Below, one piece after another: positions 10,037 through 18,612 of a stretch of DNA of 64,000 nucleotides. The stretch's first letter is position 1; each line of letters begins with the position of its first letter. The stretch covers positions 186,001 through 250,000 of the forward strand of contig NZ_FNXG01000002.1 of assembly GCF_900108405.1 (NCBI RefSeq). Reading direction: 5' to 3'. Source of the stretch: Paracoccus alkenifer. GTDB lineage: Bacteria > Pseudomonadota > Alphaproteobacteria > Rhodobacterales > Rhodobacteraceae. Below the pieces are notes generated by a model. It searched no databases and was not told the DNA's origin. It was given only the letters and a program-made list of their open reading frames with translations. Position numbers and translations under genes: made by a program.

Positions 10037-10465
10037 TCACTCGGCCAGTTTTGCCAGCCGCAGGGCCTCGGCGAATTGCTCTTCGGTCAGGACTTCGCGC
10101 CAATGATCGACGCAGGCGGACCGCATCATCACCAGATCGGCCTCGGCATCGCCGATCTGACGCGCCAGCTCTTGCCGTTCCTCGACCGGCGCCCCGGCGA
10201 TGATCTGCTGGCGCAGCTGCTCGCGCAGCGCCACCGCTGCCTGTTCGCGGGCGACTCGATTGACCGGCCCGGTTTCCATCCATGCCTTGACGGCGGCGCG
10301 CTGCTCGTCGTTCAGCTGCAACGCATCGGCATTCTGCGCCACCGTCGGGGTCAGCACGACCACCGGCTGGGACAACCCGGCTTCTTGCGCGTTGAACGGC
10401 GCTTGCGCCGCGCTGGCCATGGGCAGGGCCAGCGCCAGCGCGGCGGCAACCAGAACATGTTTCAT
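10037..10465 (-). CDS. Spy/LTxxQ-like periplasmic helical protein
   Basis: A 142-residue exported protein. It begins MKHVLVAAALALALPMASA, a clear signal peptide. The mature part is predicted all-helical with the spaced motifs LNDEQRAAVKAW and LTEEQFAEALRLA, the LTxxQ-type repeats of Spy/CpxP and heavy-metal-sensor periplasmic proteins. A single Cys occurs near the end (RSACVDHW). Such proteins act as ATP-independent chaperones or as modulators of envelope stress sensors; no sensor kinase is adjacent. The start at 10465 is fixed by the signal peptide; longer in-frame extensions run through intergenic sequence. Confidence 0.65.
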   Translation of the reverse strand: MKHVLVAAALALALPMASAAQAPFNAQEAGLSQPVVVLTPTVAQNADALQLNDEQRAAVKAWMETGPVNRVAREQAAVALREQLRQQIIAGAPVEERQELARQIGDAEADLVMMRSACVDHWREVLTEEQFAEALRLAKLAE

Positions 10466-10642
10466 CTCATATACTCCGAATATGCGAACTATCGCAGTAT
10501 ATGTTAACGCAAGGCCCGTTCGATGCGACATCGCGCCCATCGGCGAAAGCCCGCGCCTGATGAACGCGAAAACTGCGCGCATGTCTGGCGAGCGGGGGCA
10601 GGATGGATTATTCCTGATCCGCGAAACCCAGCGGAGGCACAG

Positions 10643-11167
10643 GTGCAGCACGAAGAATATACGGTGATCCCAGCCCCTTCCCGCGGCGAAAAGGCGCCGG
10701 GCGCGCGTTCGGGCGCCGAACGCTTTGCCCATGCGCTGACGGTCGAGATCAACCGCATGGCCGCGGCGGGGTGGGAATATATCCGCGCCGAAACCCTGCC
10801 TTGCGACGAACGCAGCGGCCTGACCAGCCGCACCACGGTCTATCACAACGTGCTGGTGTTCCGCCGCCGACTGCCGCCGCCACCAGCGGCGCAAGAGCCC
10901 CAGCCCGTGTCGCGCACGCCCCAAGCTGCGCCCGCGACCCCATCGGCCGGGGCACCCGCCGCCGCCTCTGCCGTCCCACAGGCGCCTGCGGCTCGGCATG
11001 CCGACCTCGACGACCCGGGCGCCGCCCCGGCCGATCCTGCGCCGGGGGTGCATGATGCCGGCCCGGCCCCGGCATTTGTCCAGCGCCCGCCGCTTGCGGC
11101 CCGCACCGACGCTCAAGCCGGGTCCGAGCCGCCCAACGGCAACCGACTGGGCCCCGCCTCTCGCTGA
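10643..11167 (+). CDS. DUF4177-type domain protein with proline-rich tail
   Basis: A 174-residue protein. The GTG at 10643 is chosen because GCGGAGGC lies 6-10 bases upstream and the protein then starts at the conserved region. Residues 1-75 resemble DUF4177: NRMAAAGWEYIRAETLP, then YHNVLVFRR, a short alpha/beta domain of unknown function. The remaining 100 residues are Ala/Pro-rich and low complexity, probably disordered. No signal peptide or membrane helix is present, so the protein is probably cytoplasmic. It is followed by a copy of the dispersed repeat. Confidence 0.7.
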   Translation: MQHEEYTVIPAPSRGEKAPGARSGAERFAHALTVEINRMAAAGWEYIRAETLPCDERSGLTSRTTVYHNVLVFRRRLPPPPAAQEPQPVSRTPQAAPATPSAGAPAAASAVPQAPAARHADLDDPGAAPADPAPGVHDAGPAPAFVQRPPLAARTDAQAGSEPPNGNRLGPASR

Positions 11168-11218
11168 TTGCCCCGCCGGGCGCGGCCGGAACGCCCACGC
11201 CGGGTGATGTGGCCATAG

Positions 11219-11249
11219 CCTCCGGCGGGGATATTTGGGCAAGGAAGAA
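11219..11249 (+). repeat. GGGATATTT intergenic repeat, type A (CCTCCGGCGGGG)
   Basis: The block CCTCCGGCGGGGATATTT is followed by GGGCAAGGAAGAA. It lies between convergent genes ending at 11167 and 11289. This is the type A variant, also seen at 39904, 43718 (inverted) and 61081. Confidence 0.8.
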
Positions 11250-11288
11250 CGCGCGCGGGCCGGGCTCGACCCGAGCCGCGCGCTTTGC

Positions 11289-11555
11289 TTATTCGTGTTC
11301 GACGGGCGATCCGTCCTCTTCCTCGAACAGCTGCCCGGCATTGGCGGCATCCGCCGACAGCCAGACCTTGCCGCCGTCCAATGAGGCCACGGCGGCCAGC
11401 CGCACATAATGGTGGTGGCTGCTGTCCTGCCCGTGCTCGCGGTCCTTGCGGGTCATCTTGATGCGGTCGCCGTCCATGTGATCGACCTTGCCGACATGCA
11501 CCCCGTCGGCTCCGACGATTTCCATGTGTTCACTGATGTCGCTGGCGTTGACCAT
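11289..11555 (-). CDS. DUF2171 domain protein
   Basis: An 88-residue cytoplasmic protein with the DUF2171 pattern: HMEIVGADGVHVGKVDHMDG, DRIKMTRKD, then HHHYVRLAAV near the middle. Related small proteins resemble PRC-barrel-like beta folds; the function is unknown. An acidic C-terminus (FEEEDGSPVEHE) follows. A ribosome site (GGAGAAGC) precedes the start at 11555. It sits alone between two copies of the dispersed repeat, so it is probably monocistronic. Confidence 0.8.
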   Translation of the reverse strand: MVNASDISEHMEIVGADGVHVGKVDHMDGDRIKMTRKDREHGQDSSHHHYVRLAAVASLDGGKVWLSADAANAGQLFEEEDGSPVEHE

Positions 11556-11629
11556 GACGCTTCTCCTTTCGGTCGGGTGATGCCGGTCAACGCGCGGCCG
11601 CCGGAATCGGTCCCGGGCGGCAGCGCTGA

Positions 11630-11675
11630 TTCTTCATCATGAAAATATCCCGGGGGTGCGGGGGCAGCGCCCCCG
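11630..11675 (-). repeat. GGGATATTT intergenic repeat, type B, inverted
   Basis: It reads TTCTTCATCATGAAAATATCC followed by CGGGGGTGCGGGGGCAGCGCCCCCG, the reverse of the copy at 2350. The hairpin GGGGGC-AGC-GCCCCC lies 31 bases beyond the stop of hisG, in position to end hisG transcription. Confidence 0.85.
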
Positions 11676-11706
11676 TGCGGCGGTGACGCAGGCCCTGCGG
11701 CCCCGA

Positions 11707-12396
11707 TCAGCGCGGCTGCGCCAGCCCCAGATGCGCCAGCAGCGCCTGCATCGGCGCGGTGGCGGCGGCGCTGCGGTTGGCCAGCAGCGTGGCCTGGCTG
11801 GCGTGGATCAGCGCGTCGGGCAGGATCTTCAGGTGGTTGGCGCGCAGCGTCTCGCCCGAGCTGGTGATGTCGGCAATGGCCTCGGCGGTCAGGTTGGCCA
11901 CTGTGCCCTCGGTCGCGCCCTGGCTGTCGACCAGCTGATAATCCGCGACCTCGTGTTCGGACAGAAACGCGCGCACCAGCCGGTGATATTTGGTGGCGAT
12001 GCGCAGCCGAAACCCGTGGGCGGCGCGGAAATCGCGGGCGATGGCGGCGAAATCGTCCAGACCTTCGCAGTCGCGCCAGCAGGACGGCACCGCCAGCACC
12101 AGATCGGCATGGCCGAAGCCCATCGGCGCCAGCTCGACCACGTCCGAGCGCCAGCCGGCCAGCTTCTCGCGCACCAGATCCGTGCCGGTCACGCCCAGCT
12201 GGATGCGGCCGGCGGCGAGTTCGCGCGGGATCTCGCCCGCCGACAGCAGCACCAGCGACAGCCCGTCGATTCCCTCGGCGCGGGCGGCGTATTCGCGGTC
12301 CGACCCCGCGCGCGACAGGCGGATGCCGCGGGCGCAGAACCACTCGAAGCTCTGCTCCATCAGACGACCCTTGGAGGGCAGGCCCAGCTTCAGCAT
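11707..12396 (-). CDS. hisG: ATP phosphoribosyltransferase, short form
   Basis: A 229-residue HisG of the short type, the first committed enzyme of histidine synthesis (PRPP plus ATP to phosphoribosyl-ATP). It lacks the C-terminal ACT-like regulatory domain of long HisG and therefore needs HisZ, encoded immediately upstream with a 7-base overlap. Visible blocks are [14 protein letters not shown] at the start, QLGVTGTDLVREK, and SSGETLRANHLKIL near the end, part of the PRPP-binding region. It is the last gene of the hisS-hisZ-hisG set and is followed by a repeat-borne hairpin. Confidence 0.96.
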   Translation of the reverse strand: MLKLGLPSKGRLMEQSFEWFCARGIRLSRAGSDREYAARAEGIDGLSLVLLSAGEIPRELAAGRIQLGVTGTDLVREKLAGWRSDVVELAPMGFGHADLVLAVPSCWRDCEGLDDFAAIARDFRAAHGFRLRIATKYHRLVRAFLSEHEVADYQLVDSQGATEGTVANLTAEAIADITSSGETLRANHLKILPDALIHASQATLLANRSAAATAPMQALLAHLGLAQPR

Positions 12397-13472
12397 TCCG
12401 CGCCCTCCAGTTCCGCGACCAGCCCGGGGCGGATGATGCCGCCGACGGCCGGGATCGCCGCGCCTGCGCCCAGCACCCGGGTCAGCGCATCATAGCGCCC
12501 CCCCGAGGCGACCGGTGGCCAGTCGGTCCGCCCCTGACCCGCCCGCCCCTCGGCGGTAAAGCTGAAGGTCATGCCGTCGTAATATTCCATGGTCTGCCGC
12601 CCGTGGCTGGCGTCGAAACGCACCTGCGCCGGGTCGATGCCGCGCGCGGCAATCGCCGCCAGCCGCGCCGCCAGCCGCTCGACCGCGGGGGCGATGGCGG
12701 GCAGGTGATCGGCCAGCACCCGCAACTCGTCCAGCGCAGCGGGCGCGGGGCCGGCGACGGAAAACAGCCGGTGCAGCCGCTCGTGCCACTCGGGGGGCAG
12801 GGGCGGGCCCTCGGCGGCGGTCTCAAGCCTTGCGATACGGGACAGCATCTCGGCCTCGGTCCGCAGCCCGGTCCAGGGGGCGCCGTTGATCGCAAAGCGT
12901 CGCGGGGTCTCGGGTGCGGAAAACCGTTCCAGCAGCCGCTGAAACCGCCGCGGTCGCCAGATGTGATGCGCAAGCATCGCCCGGCGCGGCCCGGACAGCG
13001 GCAGCCCGGCCACCGCGTCCAGCAACAGCTGCATGTCGCCCATGGTGGCGGTCAGCCGGCAGGGGGCAAGGGCGGTGTGGAACAGCGCGAACACCTCGGC
13101 ATCGGCGTCGGGATCGCGGGAAAACAGCTCGAACCCGGCTTGCAGATATTCGTTGTCGCGGGGGTGGTCAGGGCGGGTGTCGCCGTGGTCCTGCTTGCGA
13201 AACACCTCGCCCAGATAGCAGTAGCGGGCGGGTTCCGCGCCGCCCGCCATGTGCATCCGCACCACCGGCACGGTGAAATCGGGGCGCAGCACCACCTCGC
13301 CCCTGATCGGGTCGGTGGTCAGATAGGCGCGGGCGCGGATGTCCTCGCCATACAGATCCAGCAGCGTGTCGGCGGGCAGCAGGATGTCGGGCGCGACCTC
13401 GACCGCGCCGGCCGCGCGGAACGCGTCGAGGATGCGCCGGCCGACCGCGGCCTTGGCGGTGCGGGGGATCAT
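12390..13472 (-). CDS. hisZ: ATP phosphoribosyltransferase regulatory subunit
   Basis: A 360-residue HisZ, a histidyl-tRNA synthetase paralogue that has lost aminoacylation and acts as the regulatory subunit of short HisG. The class II synthetase core is visible ([34 protein letters not shown], and glycine-rich [17 protein letters not shown]). The HisRS anticodon-binding domain is absent, as usual for HisZ. ATG 13472 overlaps the hisS stop by four bases (ATGA), indicating translational coupling; a longer in-frame start would lie inside hisS. The order hisS-hisZ-hisG is typical of this group. Confidence 0.95.
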   Translation of the reverse strand: MIPRTAKAAVGRRILDAFRAAGAVEVAPDILLPADTLLDLYGEDIRARAYLTTDPIRGEVVLRPDFTVPVVRMHMAGGAEPARYCYLGEVFRKQDHGDTRPDHPRDNEYLQAGFELFSRDPDADAEVFALFHTALAPCRLTATMGDMQLLLDAVAGLPLSGPRRAMLAHHIWRPRRFQRLLERFSAPETPRRFAINGAPWTGLRTEAEMLSRIARLETAAEGPPLPPEWHERLHRLFSVAGPAPAALDELRVLADHLPAIAPAVERLAARLAAIAARGIDPAQVRFDASHGRQTMEYYDGMTFSFTAEGRAGQGRTDWPPVASGGRYDALTRVLGAGAAIPAVGGIIRPGLVAELEGAEC

Positions 13473-14968
13473 TGCGCCCCCGTCTCGCGCGCCAGCATCC
13501 TGCGCACGGTGGCGACCAGATCGGCGCGGGGAACCTCGACCTGCGCGGGCTGGGATTTCCATTCCTCGACCGAGGCTTGCGCGGCGATCTTGGCGCCAAG
13601 GATCAAGTCCTTGACCTGAACCACGCCGCGCGCGGCCTCGTCCCCGCCCTGGATGATGGCAACCGGAGAGCCGCGCTTGTCGGCGTATTTCAACTGGTTG
13701 CCGAAGTTTTTCGGGTTGCCCAGATAGACCTCGGCCCGGATGCCGGCGACGCGCAGCTCGGCGGCCATGGCGTGGTAATCGCCCATCCGCTCGCGGTCCA
13801 TGACGGTGACCACCACCGGGCCTTGCGCCTGCGCCCCGGCCAACCCCTTTTCACGCAGCGCCGCCAGCAGCCGGTCCACCCCGATGGAAACCCCGGTCGC
13901 CGGCACCTTCTGCCCGGTAAAGCGTTCCACCAGATCGTCATAGCGCCCGCCGCCCGCGACGGACCCGAACTGCCGCTTGCGCCCCTTGTCGTCAAGGATT
14001 TCAAAGGTCAGCTCGGCCTCGAACACCGGGCCGGTGTAATAGCCAAGGCCGCGCACCACCGAGGGGTCGATGACCACGCGGTCGGGGCCCATGCCGCTCG
14101 CGTCCAGCAGCGCCGCGATCTGGGCCAGCTCGTCCACGCCCTCGGCCCCCACCACCGATCCGCCCACCGCCGCCCGCAGATTGTCCAGCGTGGCGGCGTT
14201 GGTCGCGCCCTTTGAGGTCAGAAAGGCGATCACCGGCTCGGCCTGCGCCGCATCCAGCCCCACGCCGTCGATTTCCGCGCCCGAGGCGTCCTTGCGCCCG
14301 GTGGTCAGCAGCTCGCGCACACCGGATTCGCCCACCTTGTCGAACTTGTCGATGGTGCGCAGCACGTCGGCGGCGGTGTCGGGGTCGGAAACCCCCATCG
14401 AGTCCAGCACCCCGTTCAGCACCTTGCGGTTGTTGACCCGCACGAGGTAATCGCCGCGCGCGATCCCCGCGGCCTCCAGCGCGTCGGCCAGCATGGCGAT
14501 GATTTCCGCATCCGCCGCCACGCTTGCCGCGCCCACGGTGTCGGCATCGCATTGATAGAACTGCCGGTAACGCCCCGGCCCCGGCTTTTCATTGCGCCAG
14601 ACCGGTCCCATCGCATAGCGCCGATAGGGCGTCGGCAGGTCGTTGCGATACTGCGCCGCGACGCGCGCAAGCGGCGCGGTCAGGTCATAGCGCAGCGCCA
14701 GCCAGTCGCCGGAACCGCCGCCGGGCACGGATTCTTCCTGCCACGCGAACACGCCGGCGTTGGGGCGGTCCACGTCGGGCAGGAATTTCCCCAGCGCCTC
14801 GACCGTCTCGATGCCGCTGGTTTCCAGCGCGTCAAAGCCGTGCAGATGATAGACCGCGGCGATCCGGTCCAGCATCTCCTTGCGTTCGGTGACGTCCGGC
14901 CCGAAATAGTCGCGAAAGCCCTTGGGCGTTTCGGCGCGCGGGCGGCGCGGTTTGGGATCCTTGGCCAT
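13469..14968 (-). CDS. hisS: histidine--tRNA ligase
   Basis: A 499-residue class II synthetase that charges tRNA-His. Motif 1 lies in [20 protein letters not shown], motif 2 in [15 protein letters not shown], and the HisRS signature [13 protein letters not shown] and [14 protein letters not shown] are present. The anticodon-binding domain follows ([14 protein letters not shown] to the end). ATG 14968 is used, with AGGAA nine bases upstream; alternatives at 14974 and 15022 add residues not seen in the family. It is divergent from slyX across 46 bases, which must hold both promoters. Confidence 0.96.
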   Translation of the reverse strand: MAKDPKPRRPRAETPKGFRDYFGPDVTERKEMLDRIAAVYHLHGFDALETSGIETVEALGKFLPDVDRPNAGVFAWQEESVPGGGSGDWLALRYDLTAPLARVAAQYRNDLPTPYRRYAMGPVWRNEKPGPGRYRQFYQCDADTVGAASVAADAEIIAMLADALEAAGIARGDYLVRVNNRKVLNGVLDSMGVSDPDTAADVLRTIDKFDKVGESGVRELLTTGRKDASGAEIDGVGLDAAQAEPVIAFLTSKGATNAATLDNLRAAVGGSVVGAEGVDELAQIAALLDASGMGPDRVVIDPSVVRGLGYYTGPVFEAELTFEILDDKGRKRQFGSVAGGGRYDDLVERFTGQKVPATGVSIGVDRLLAALREKGLAGAQAQGPVVVTVMDRERMGDYHAMAAELRVAGIRAEVYLGNPKNFGNQLKYADKRGSPVAIIQGGDEAARGVVQVKDLILGAKIAAQASVEEWKSQPAQVEVPRADLVATVRRMLARETGAQ

Positions 14969-15014
14969 GGGCATATTCCTGCTGTGCGGGGACCGATTAG
15001 CGGAAGGGGGCGGC

Positions 15015-15215
15015 ATGGACAAGTTGCAGGCGCTGGAAGAGAGGGTCGCGCATCTTCAGCGCATGGTCGAGGATCTGTCCGACGTGGTCGCGCGGCAGGA
15101 CGCCACGCTGCGCGCGATGTCGCGCCGCGTCGGGCTGCTGATGGAGCGTGAGGCCGAGCGTGAACTGGCCGAGGGGCAGATCCCGCTGGCCGACCAGCGC
15201 CCGCCGCATTGGTAA
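15015..15215 (+). CDS. slyX: SlyX family protein
   Basis: A 66-residue protein, almost all coiled coil, with the heptad-rich SlyX pattern: [19 protein letters not shown] followed by the C-terminal PPHW typical of SlyX. ATG 15015 has GGAAGGGGG upstream. SlyX proteins are small, widespread and of unknown function. It ends four bases before the convergent ftsY stop, so the two 3' ends nearly touch. Confidence 0.9.
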   Translation: MDKLQALEERVAHLQRMVEDLSDVVARQDATLRAMSRRVGLLMEREAERELAEGQIPLADQRPPHW

Positions 15216-15219
15216 GCGA

Positions 15220-16230
15220 TTACAGCCCGACCAGCGCCCGGGCGAACTCGTCCGGCTCGAACGCGTCCAGATCGTCGATCTGTTCGCCCACCCCGATGGC
15301 GTGGATCGGCAGGCCGTAGCGGTCGGCCAGCGCCACCAGCACGCCGCCACGCGCGGTGCCGTCAAGCTTGGTCATCACCAGCCCCGACACATCGGCCATG
15401 CGGCGGAACGCCTCGACCTGGCTCAGCGCGTTCTGGCCGGTGGTGGCGTCCAGCACCAGCAGGGTGTTGTGGGGGGCGGTCTCGTCCTTCTTGCGGATGA
15501 CGCGGACGATCTTGGCCAGCTCCTCCATCAGGTCGGCGCGGTTTTGCAGGCGGCCGGCGGTGTCGATCAGCAGCAGGTCGGCGCCGTCGGATTCGGCCCG
15601 CACCATCGCGTCATAGGCAAGGCTGGCCGGGTCCGAGCCCTGCGGCGCCACCAGCACCGGCACGCCGGCGCGGTCGCCCCAGACCTGCAACTGCTCGACC
15701 GCGGCGGCGCGGAACGTGTCGCAGGCCGCAATCACCACGGTCTTGCCCGCCGCCCGCAGCTGGCTGGCCAGCTTGCCGATGGTGGTGGTCTTGCCCGAGC
15801 CGTTGACGCCGACCACCAGCACCACCTGCGGTTTGCGGGGATACAGCGGCAGCGGCTGCGCGACCGGGGCCATGATGCGGGTGATCTCGTCCGCCAGCGC
15901 CTGTTTCAGCTCGGTGGCGCCGATGCGGCGGCCCATGCGGCCCTCGGCGATATTGGCGGTGACGCGCAGGGCGGTTTCAGTCCCCATGTCGGCGGCGATC
16001 AGCATGTCCTCGAGTTCTTCGAGCATGGCGTCGTCCAGCTCGCGCCGCGGCTCGGCCGGCGCGGTCTCTCGCCCCAGCAGCCGGCCCATCAGCCCGGGCC
16101 GCTCAGTCTCGGGGGGCGGGGTCGTCACCGGCGCCTCGGGCGCGGCTTCGGCCACGATGTCATCCAGCCCCGTGCCGATCCTGGCCGAGGATTTGGTCAG
16201 ACGCTCGCGCAGCTTGGAAAAAAACGACAT
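15220..16230 (-). CDS. ftsY: signal recognition particle receptor FtsY
   Basis: A 336-residue SRP-family GTPase that docks ribosome-nascent chain-SRP complexes at the inner membrane. An N-terminal A-like region (1-65) precedes the N domain helices and the G domain: G1 GVNGSGKTTTIGKLA, DTFRAAAVEQL, G3 DTAGRLQ, G4 TKLDGTARGG, and closing GVGEQIDDLDAFEP. Length is typical for alphaproteobacteria, with only a short acidic N-terminal extension. It is convergent with slyX and preceded upstream by a copy of the repeat. Confidence 0.97.
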   Translation of the reverse strand: MSFFSKLRERLTKSSARIGTGLDDIVAEAAPEAPVTTPPPETERPGLMGRLLGRETAPAEPRRELDDAMLEELEDMLIAADMGTETALRVTANIAEGRMGRRIGATELKQALADEITRIMAPVAQPLPLYPRKPQVVLVVGVNGSGKTTTIGKLASQLRAAGKTVVIAACDTFRAAAVEQLQVWGDRAGVPVLVAPQGSDPASLAYDAMVRAESDGADLLLIDTAGRLQNRADLMEELAKIVRVIRKKDETAPHNTLLVLDATTGQNALSQVEAFRRMADVSGLVMTKLDGTARGGVLVALADRYGLPIHAIGVGEQIDDLDAFEPDEFARALVGL

Positions 16231-16309
16231 GGCCCCGCCCTTTCGCCCGGATGTGGGATGGCCGGATAGCTAGCCATCCCGCGCCCAAAGGGAAACCCCG
16301 CCCGCGTGT

Positions 16310-16363
16310 TTCTTCATCATGGAAATATCCCGGGGGAGCGCGCAGCGCGGGGGCAGCGCCCCC
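16310..16363 (-). repeat. GGGATATTT intergenic repeat, type B, inverted
   Basis: TTCTTCATCATGGAAATATCC leads into a CGGGGGAGCGCGCAGCGC spacer, then the hairpin GGGGGC-AGC-GCCCCC. The element abuts the stop of the MOSC gene at 16368 and lies between it and the ftsY start. On the plus strand the hairpin is followed by TTTTTT. Compared with the 11630 copy it carries an extra GC-rich insertion. Confidence 0.85.
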
Positions 16364-16367
16364 TTTT

Positions 16368-17039
16368 TTACCCGTCCAGCCGGGGCTGCCAGTCCTCGAC
16401 CCGGCCGCTGTCCAGCCGCCGCGCCGCCAGATCGCGCCAGCTGGGGGACAGCGGCGCCAGCGAGGCCATCGCCTGTAACTCGGCGCGGTTCTGGCGGTCG
16501 ATGTAAAGCACCCGGTGCAGGCGGGTCAGCGTCCAGTCCGGCGCGCGGCGTTCCACCAGCGCCAGCGCGTCGTCGGGGGCAACCTCGCCGGGTTCCAGCA
16601 CGCGGTAATACCAGCCGCTGCGCCCGGTCTGCTGGACCAGCCGCGCCATGTCGCGGCGGTCGAAACGCAGGTTCAGCTTCCAGCAGGGCTGGCGGGCCTG
16701 GCTGACCTCGATCAGCGCCGATCCCAGCCGGAACACGTCGCCGACCGCGACATCCGACTCGGACAGCCCGAGGGTCGACAGGTTTTCGCCGAAACCGCCG
16801 GGGCGCAGTGCCGGCAGATCGCCCAGTTCCGCGCGCCAGACCGGATAATGCCCGGCGTCGTAATGATGCACGGCCTTTTCCGGGCCGCCGTGGCGGCGCA
16901 GGTCGGCCTGTTCATCGCCGGCAAAGCCGGTCGGGCCAAGCAGCAGCACCCGGCCGGCCGGGCGCTTGTCGATGCCGCTTTGCACGCCGGGGGCAAGCTC
17001 GGCGGCCGGTCCGATACGCAGGGATGAAAGCGGAATCAT
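16368..17039 (-). CDS. MOSC domain protein, YiiM type
   Basis: A 223-residue MOSC domain protein. The Cys expected to bind molybdenum cofactor or the substrate is in QARQPCWKLNLRF, and the GGFGENLSTLGL block and VAVGDVFRLG are diagnostic of the YiiM subgroup. E. coli YiiM reduces N-hydroxylated compounds with a Mo cofactor; a similar role is plausible here. The C-terminal helical tail (RLHRVLYIDRQNRAELQ) matches the YiiM-type 3-alpha domain. The start at 17039 fits the domain start, but its ribosome site is weak. It lies downstream of fbaB, with a terminator between them. Confidence 0.85.
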   Translation of the reverse strand: MIPLSSLRIGPAAELAPGVQSGIDKRPAGRVLLLGPTGFAGDEQADLRRHGGPEKAVHHYDAGHYPVWRAELGDLPALRPGGFGENLSTLGLSESDVAVGDVFRLGSALIEVSQARQPCWKLNLRFDRRDMARLVQQTGRSGWYYRVLEPGEVAPDDALALVERRAPDWTLTRLHRVLYIDRQNRAELQAMASLAPLSPSWRDLAARRLDSGRVEDWQPRLDG

Positions 17040-17062
17040 GGCACCATCATCGCGAAAAGGAA

Positions 17063-17087
17063 CGGGCGGCGAAAGCCTCGCCGCCCG
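17063..17087 (-). terminator. intrinsic terminator after fbaB
   Basis: CGGGCGGCGA and TCGCCGCCCG form a perfect 10-bp stem with loop AAGCC. On the minus strand it is followed by a T-rich stretch. It sits 41 bases past the fbaB stop. Confidence 0.75.
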
Positions 17088-17127
17088 TCCGAAGTCTGAA
17101 AATCCGCTGGCCCGAAAGCCGGCCGGC

Positions 17128-18057
17128 TCAGGCGCGGCCCATATAGATGTCGACCAGCTTGCCCAGCATGTCCAGCGCATCCTCGCGCGAGCGCTGGAAG
17201 CTGTTGCGCCCGATGATCGAGCCGTTGCCGCCGCCGTCGCGGATGGCGCGTGCGTCGTCATAGACCGCATCCGCGCCCTTGGCGGCCCCGCCCGAGAACA
17301 CCACCAGCCGCCGCCCGGCAAAGGCCGCGTCCATGCAGTGCTTCACCCGCGCGGCCTGGGTCGAGATGTCGATCCCCTGTTCTTCATAGACCTTTTTTGC
17401 GTCCTTGTTTTCCAGATGGTCGGTGGACAGCTTGATCTTGATGACATGGGCGCCCAGCAGCGCGGCCATCTGCGCGGCATAGGCAGCGATGTCGATCGCG
17501 GTCTCGCCGTCCTTGGAAATCCCCTCGCCGCGCGGATAGGACCAGATCACCGTCGGAATCCCGACGCTTGCTGCCTCGGCCCGCAGTTCGGAAATTTCCT
17601 CGAACATGTCCAGCGCCATGTCCGAGCCGGGGTAGATGGTGAAACCGATGGCGGCGCAGCCCAGCCGCAGCGCGTCCTGCACGGTCGCGGTCACGGCCTG
17701 GTTCTTGCCGGCAGTGTCCGACATCAGGCTGTTGGCGCTGTTGCATTTCAGGATGGTCGGGATCTGCCCGGCAAAGCTGTCGGCGCCGGCCTCAAGCATC
17801 CCCAGCGGCGCGGCATAGGCGTTCAGCCCGGCGTCGATGGCCAGCTGATAGTGGTAATGCGGGTCATAGCCCGCCGGGTTCTTGGCAAAGCTGCGGGCGG
17901 GGCCGTGCTCGAAGCCCTGATCGACCGGCAGGATGATCATCTTGCCGGTGCCGCCCAGTTTCCCGTTCATCAGCATCCGGGCCAGATTGCCCTTTACGCC
18001 GGGGTTCTCGCCCTCGTAGTTGGCGAGGATCTTCTTGACGGTATCGGTCATCTGCAT
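17128..18057 (-). CDS. fbaB: class I fructose-bisphosphate aldolase, DhnA/FbaB type
   Basis: A 309-residue Schiff-base aldolase of the archaeal/DhnA type, which interconverts fructose 1,6-bisphosphate with DHAP and GAP. Recognisable blocks are MIILPVDQGFEHGP, GFTIYPGSDM, VIWSYPRGEG, HVIKIKLSTDHLE (candidate region of the lysine nucleophile) and VFSGGAAKGADAV, followed by NGSIIGRNSFQR (phosphate binding). The first ATG (18057) or the one two codons later could be the start. With pgk 0.5 kb away, it forms a small glycolysis/gluconeogenesis neighbourhood. A terminator follows. Confidence 0.94.
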   Translation of the reverse strand: MQMTDTVKKILANYEGENPGVKGNLARMLMNGKLGGTGKMIILPVDQGFEHGPARSFAKNPAGYDPHYHYQLAIDAGLNAYAAPLGMLEAGADSFAGQIPTILKCNSANSLMSDTAGKNQAVTATVQDALRLGCAAIGFTIYPGSDMALDMFEEISELRAEAASVGIPTVIWSYPRGEGISKDGETAIDIAAYAAQMAALLGAHVIKIKLSTDHLENKDAKKVYEEQGIDISTQAARVKHCMDAAFAGRRLVVFSGGAAKGADAVYDDARAIRDGGGNGSIIGRNSFQRSREDALDMLGKLVDIYMGRA

Positions 18058-18240
18058 CGGACTGGCTCCGCTGGTTCAATGGATTGATGGATTGGCCGTG
18101 TCCATATCAGACGGGCGCCAAAGCGAAAGGGCGGTTGCGCTAACGCCCACCCGAACCAACGCCCGCCCGAACCGGGGGGAACGCGGGGCGGGGCCGGGAC
18201 GTTCGGTGGCAAAGCATCACAAATCGGAGGGCCGACCGCC

Positions 18241-18561
18241 ATGTCCTTTAACGAAGACGACCCAGCCCGTTCCGTGCGCAAGCATCGGCCGGCGATCTGG
18301 GGAATAATCATCGCCGTGGCAATCGCCGTGCTGCTGGCTGTGGTGCTGCTGCCGCTGGGCAGCGGCGACGACCCGCTGCGGGGCGAGGTGGTGGCGCCGG
18401 GCGGCACCGCTGCGCCCGTCTCTGATAGTGCCGTGCCCAACCCTACGGTGACGCCGCCGGGCGGCCAGCCGGCCGAGGAAGCCCCGGTCCTGCCCGATGC
18501 CGCCGCGCCTGACGCAGCCGCGCCCGGCATCGCGGGCGAGCCCGAGACCCCCGGCAACTGA
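18241..18561 (+). CDS. small single-pass membrane protein, unknown
   Basis: A 106-residue protein with a short charged N-terminus (NEDDPARSVRKHRP), one hydrophobic helix at about 18-40 (AIWGIIIAVAIAVLLAVVLLPL) and a Pro/Ala/Glu-rich tail predicted to be disordered and, by the positive-inside rule, periplasmic. The ATG follows ATCGGAGGG. I do not recognise a family. It lies between divergent fbaB and convergent pgk and ends 51 bases from the pgk stop. Confidence 0.65.
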   Translation: MSFNEDDPARSVRKHRPAIWGIIIAVAIAVLLAVVLLPLGSGDDPLRGEVVAPGGTAAPVSDSAVPNPTVTPPGGQPAEEAPVLPDAAAPDAAAPGIAGEPETPGN

Positions 18562-18612
18562 GACGGAAGGGGGCCGGCCGAGGGGGCGCAGCACCCCCCC
18601 GTTTGCGTCGCG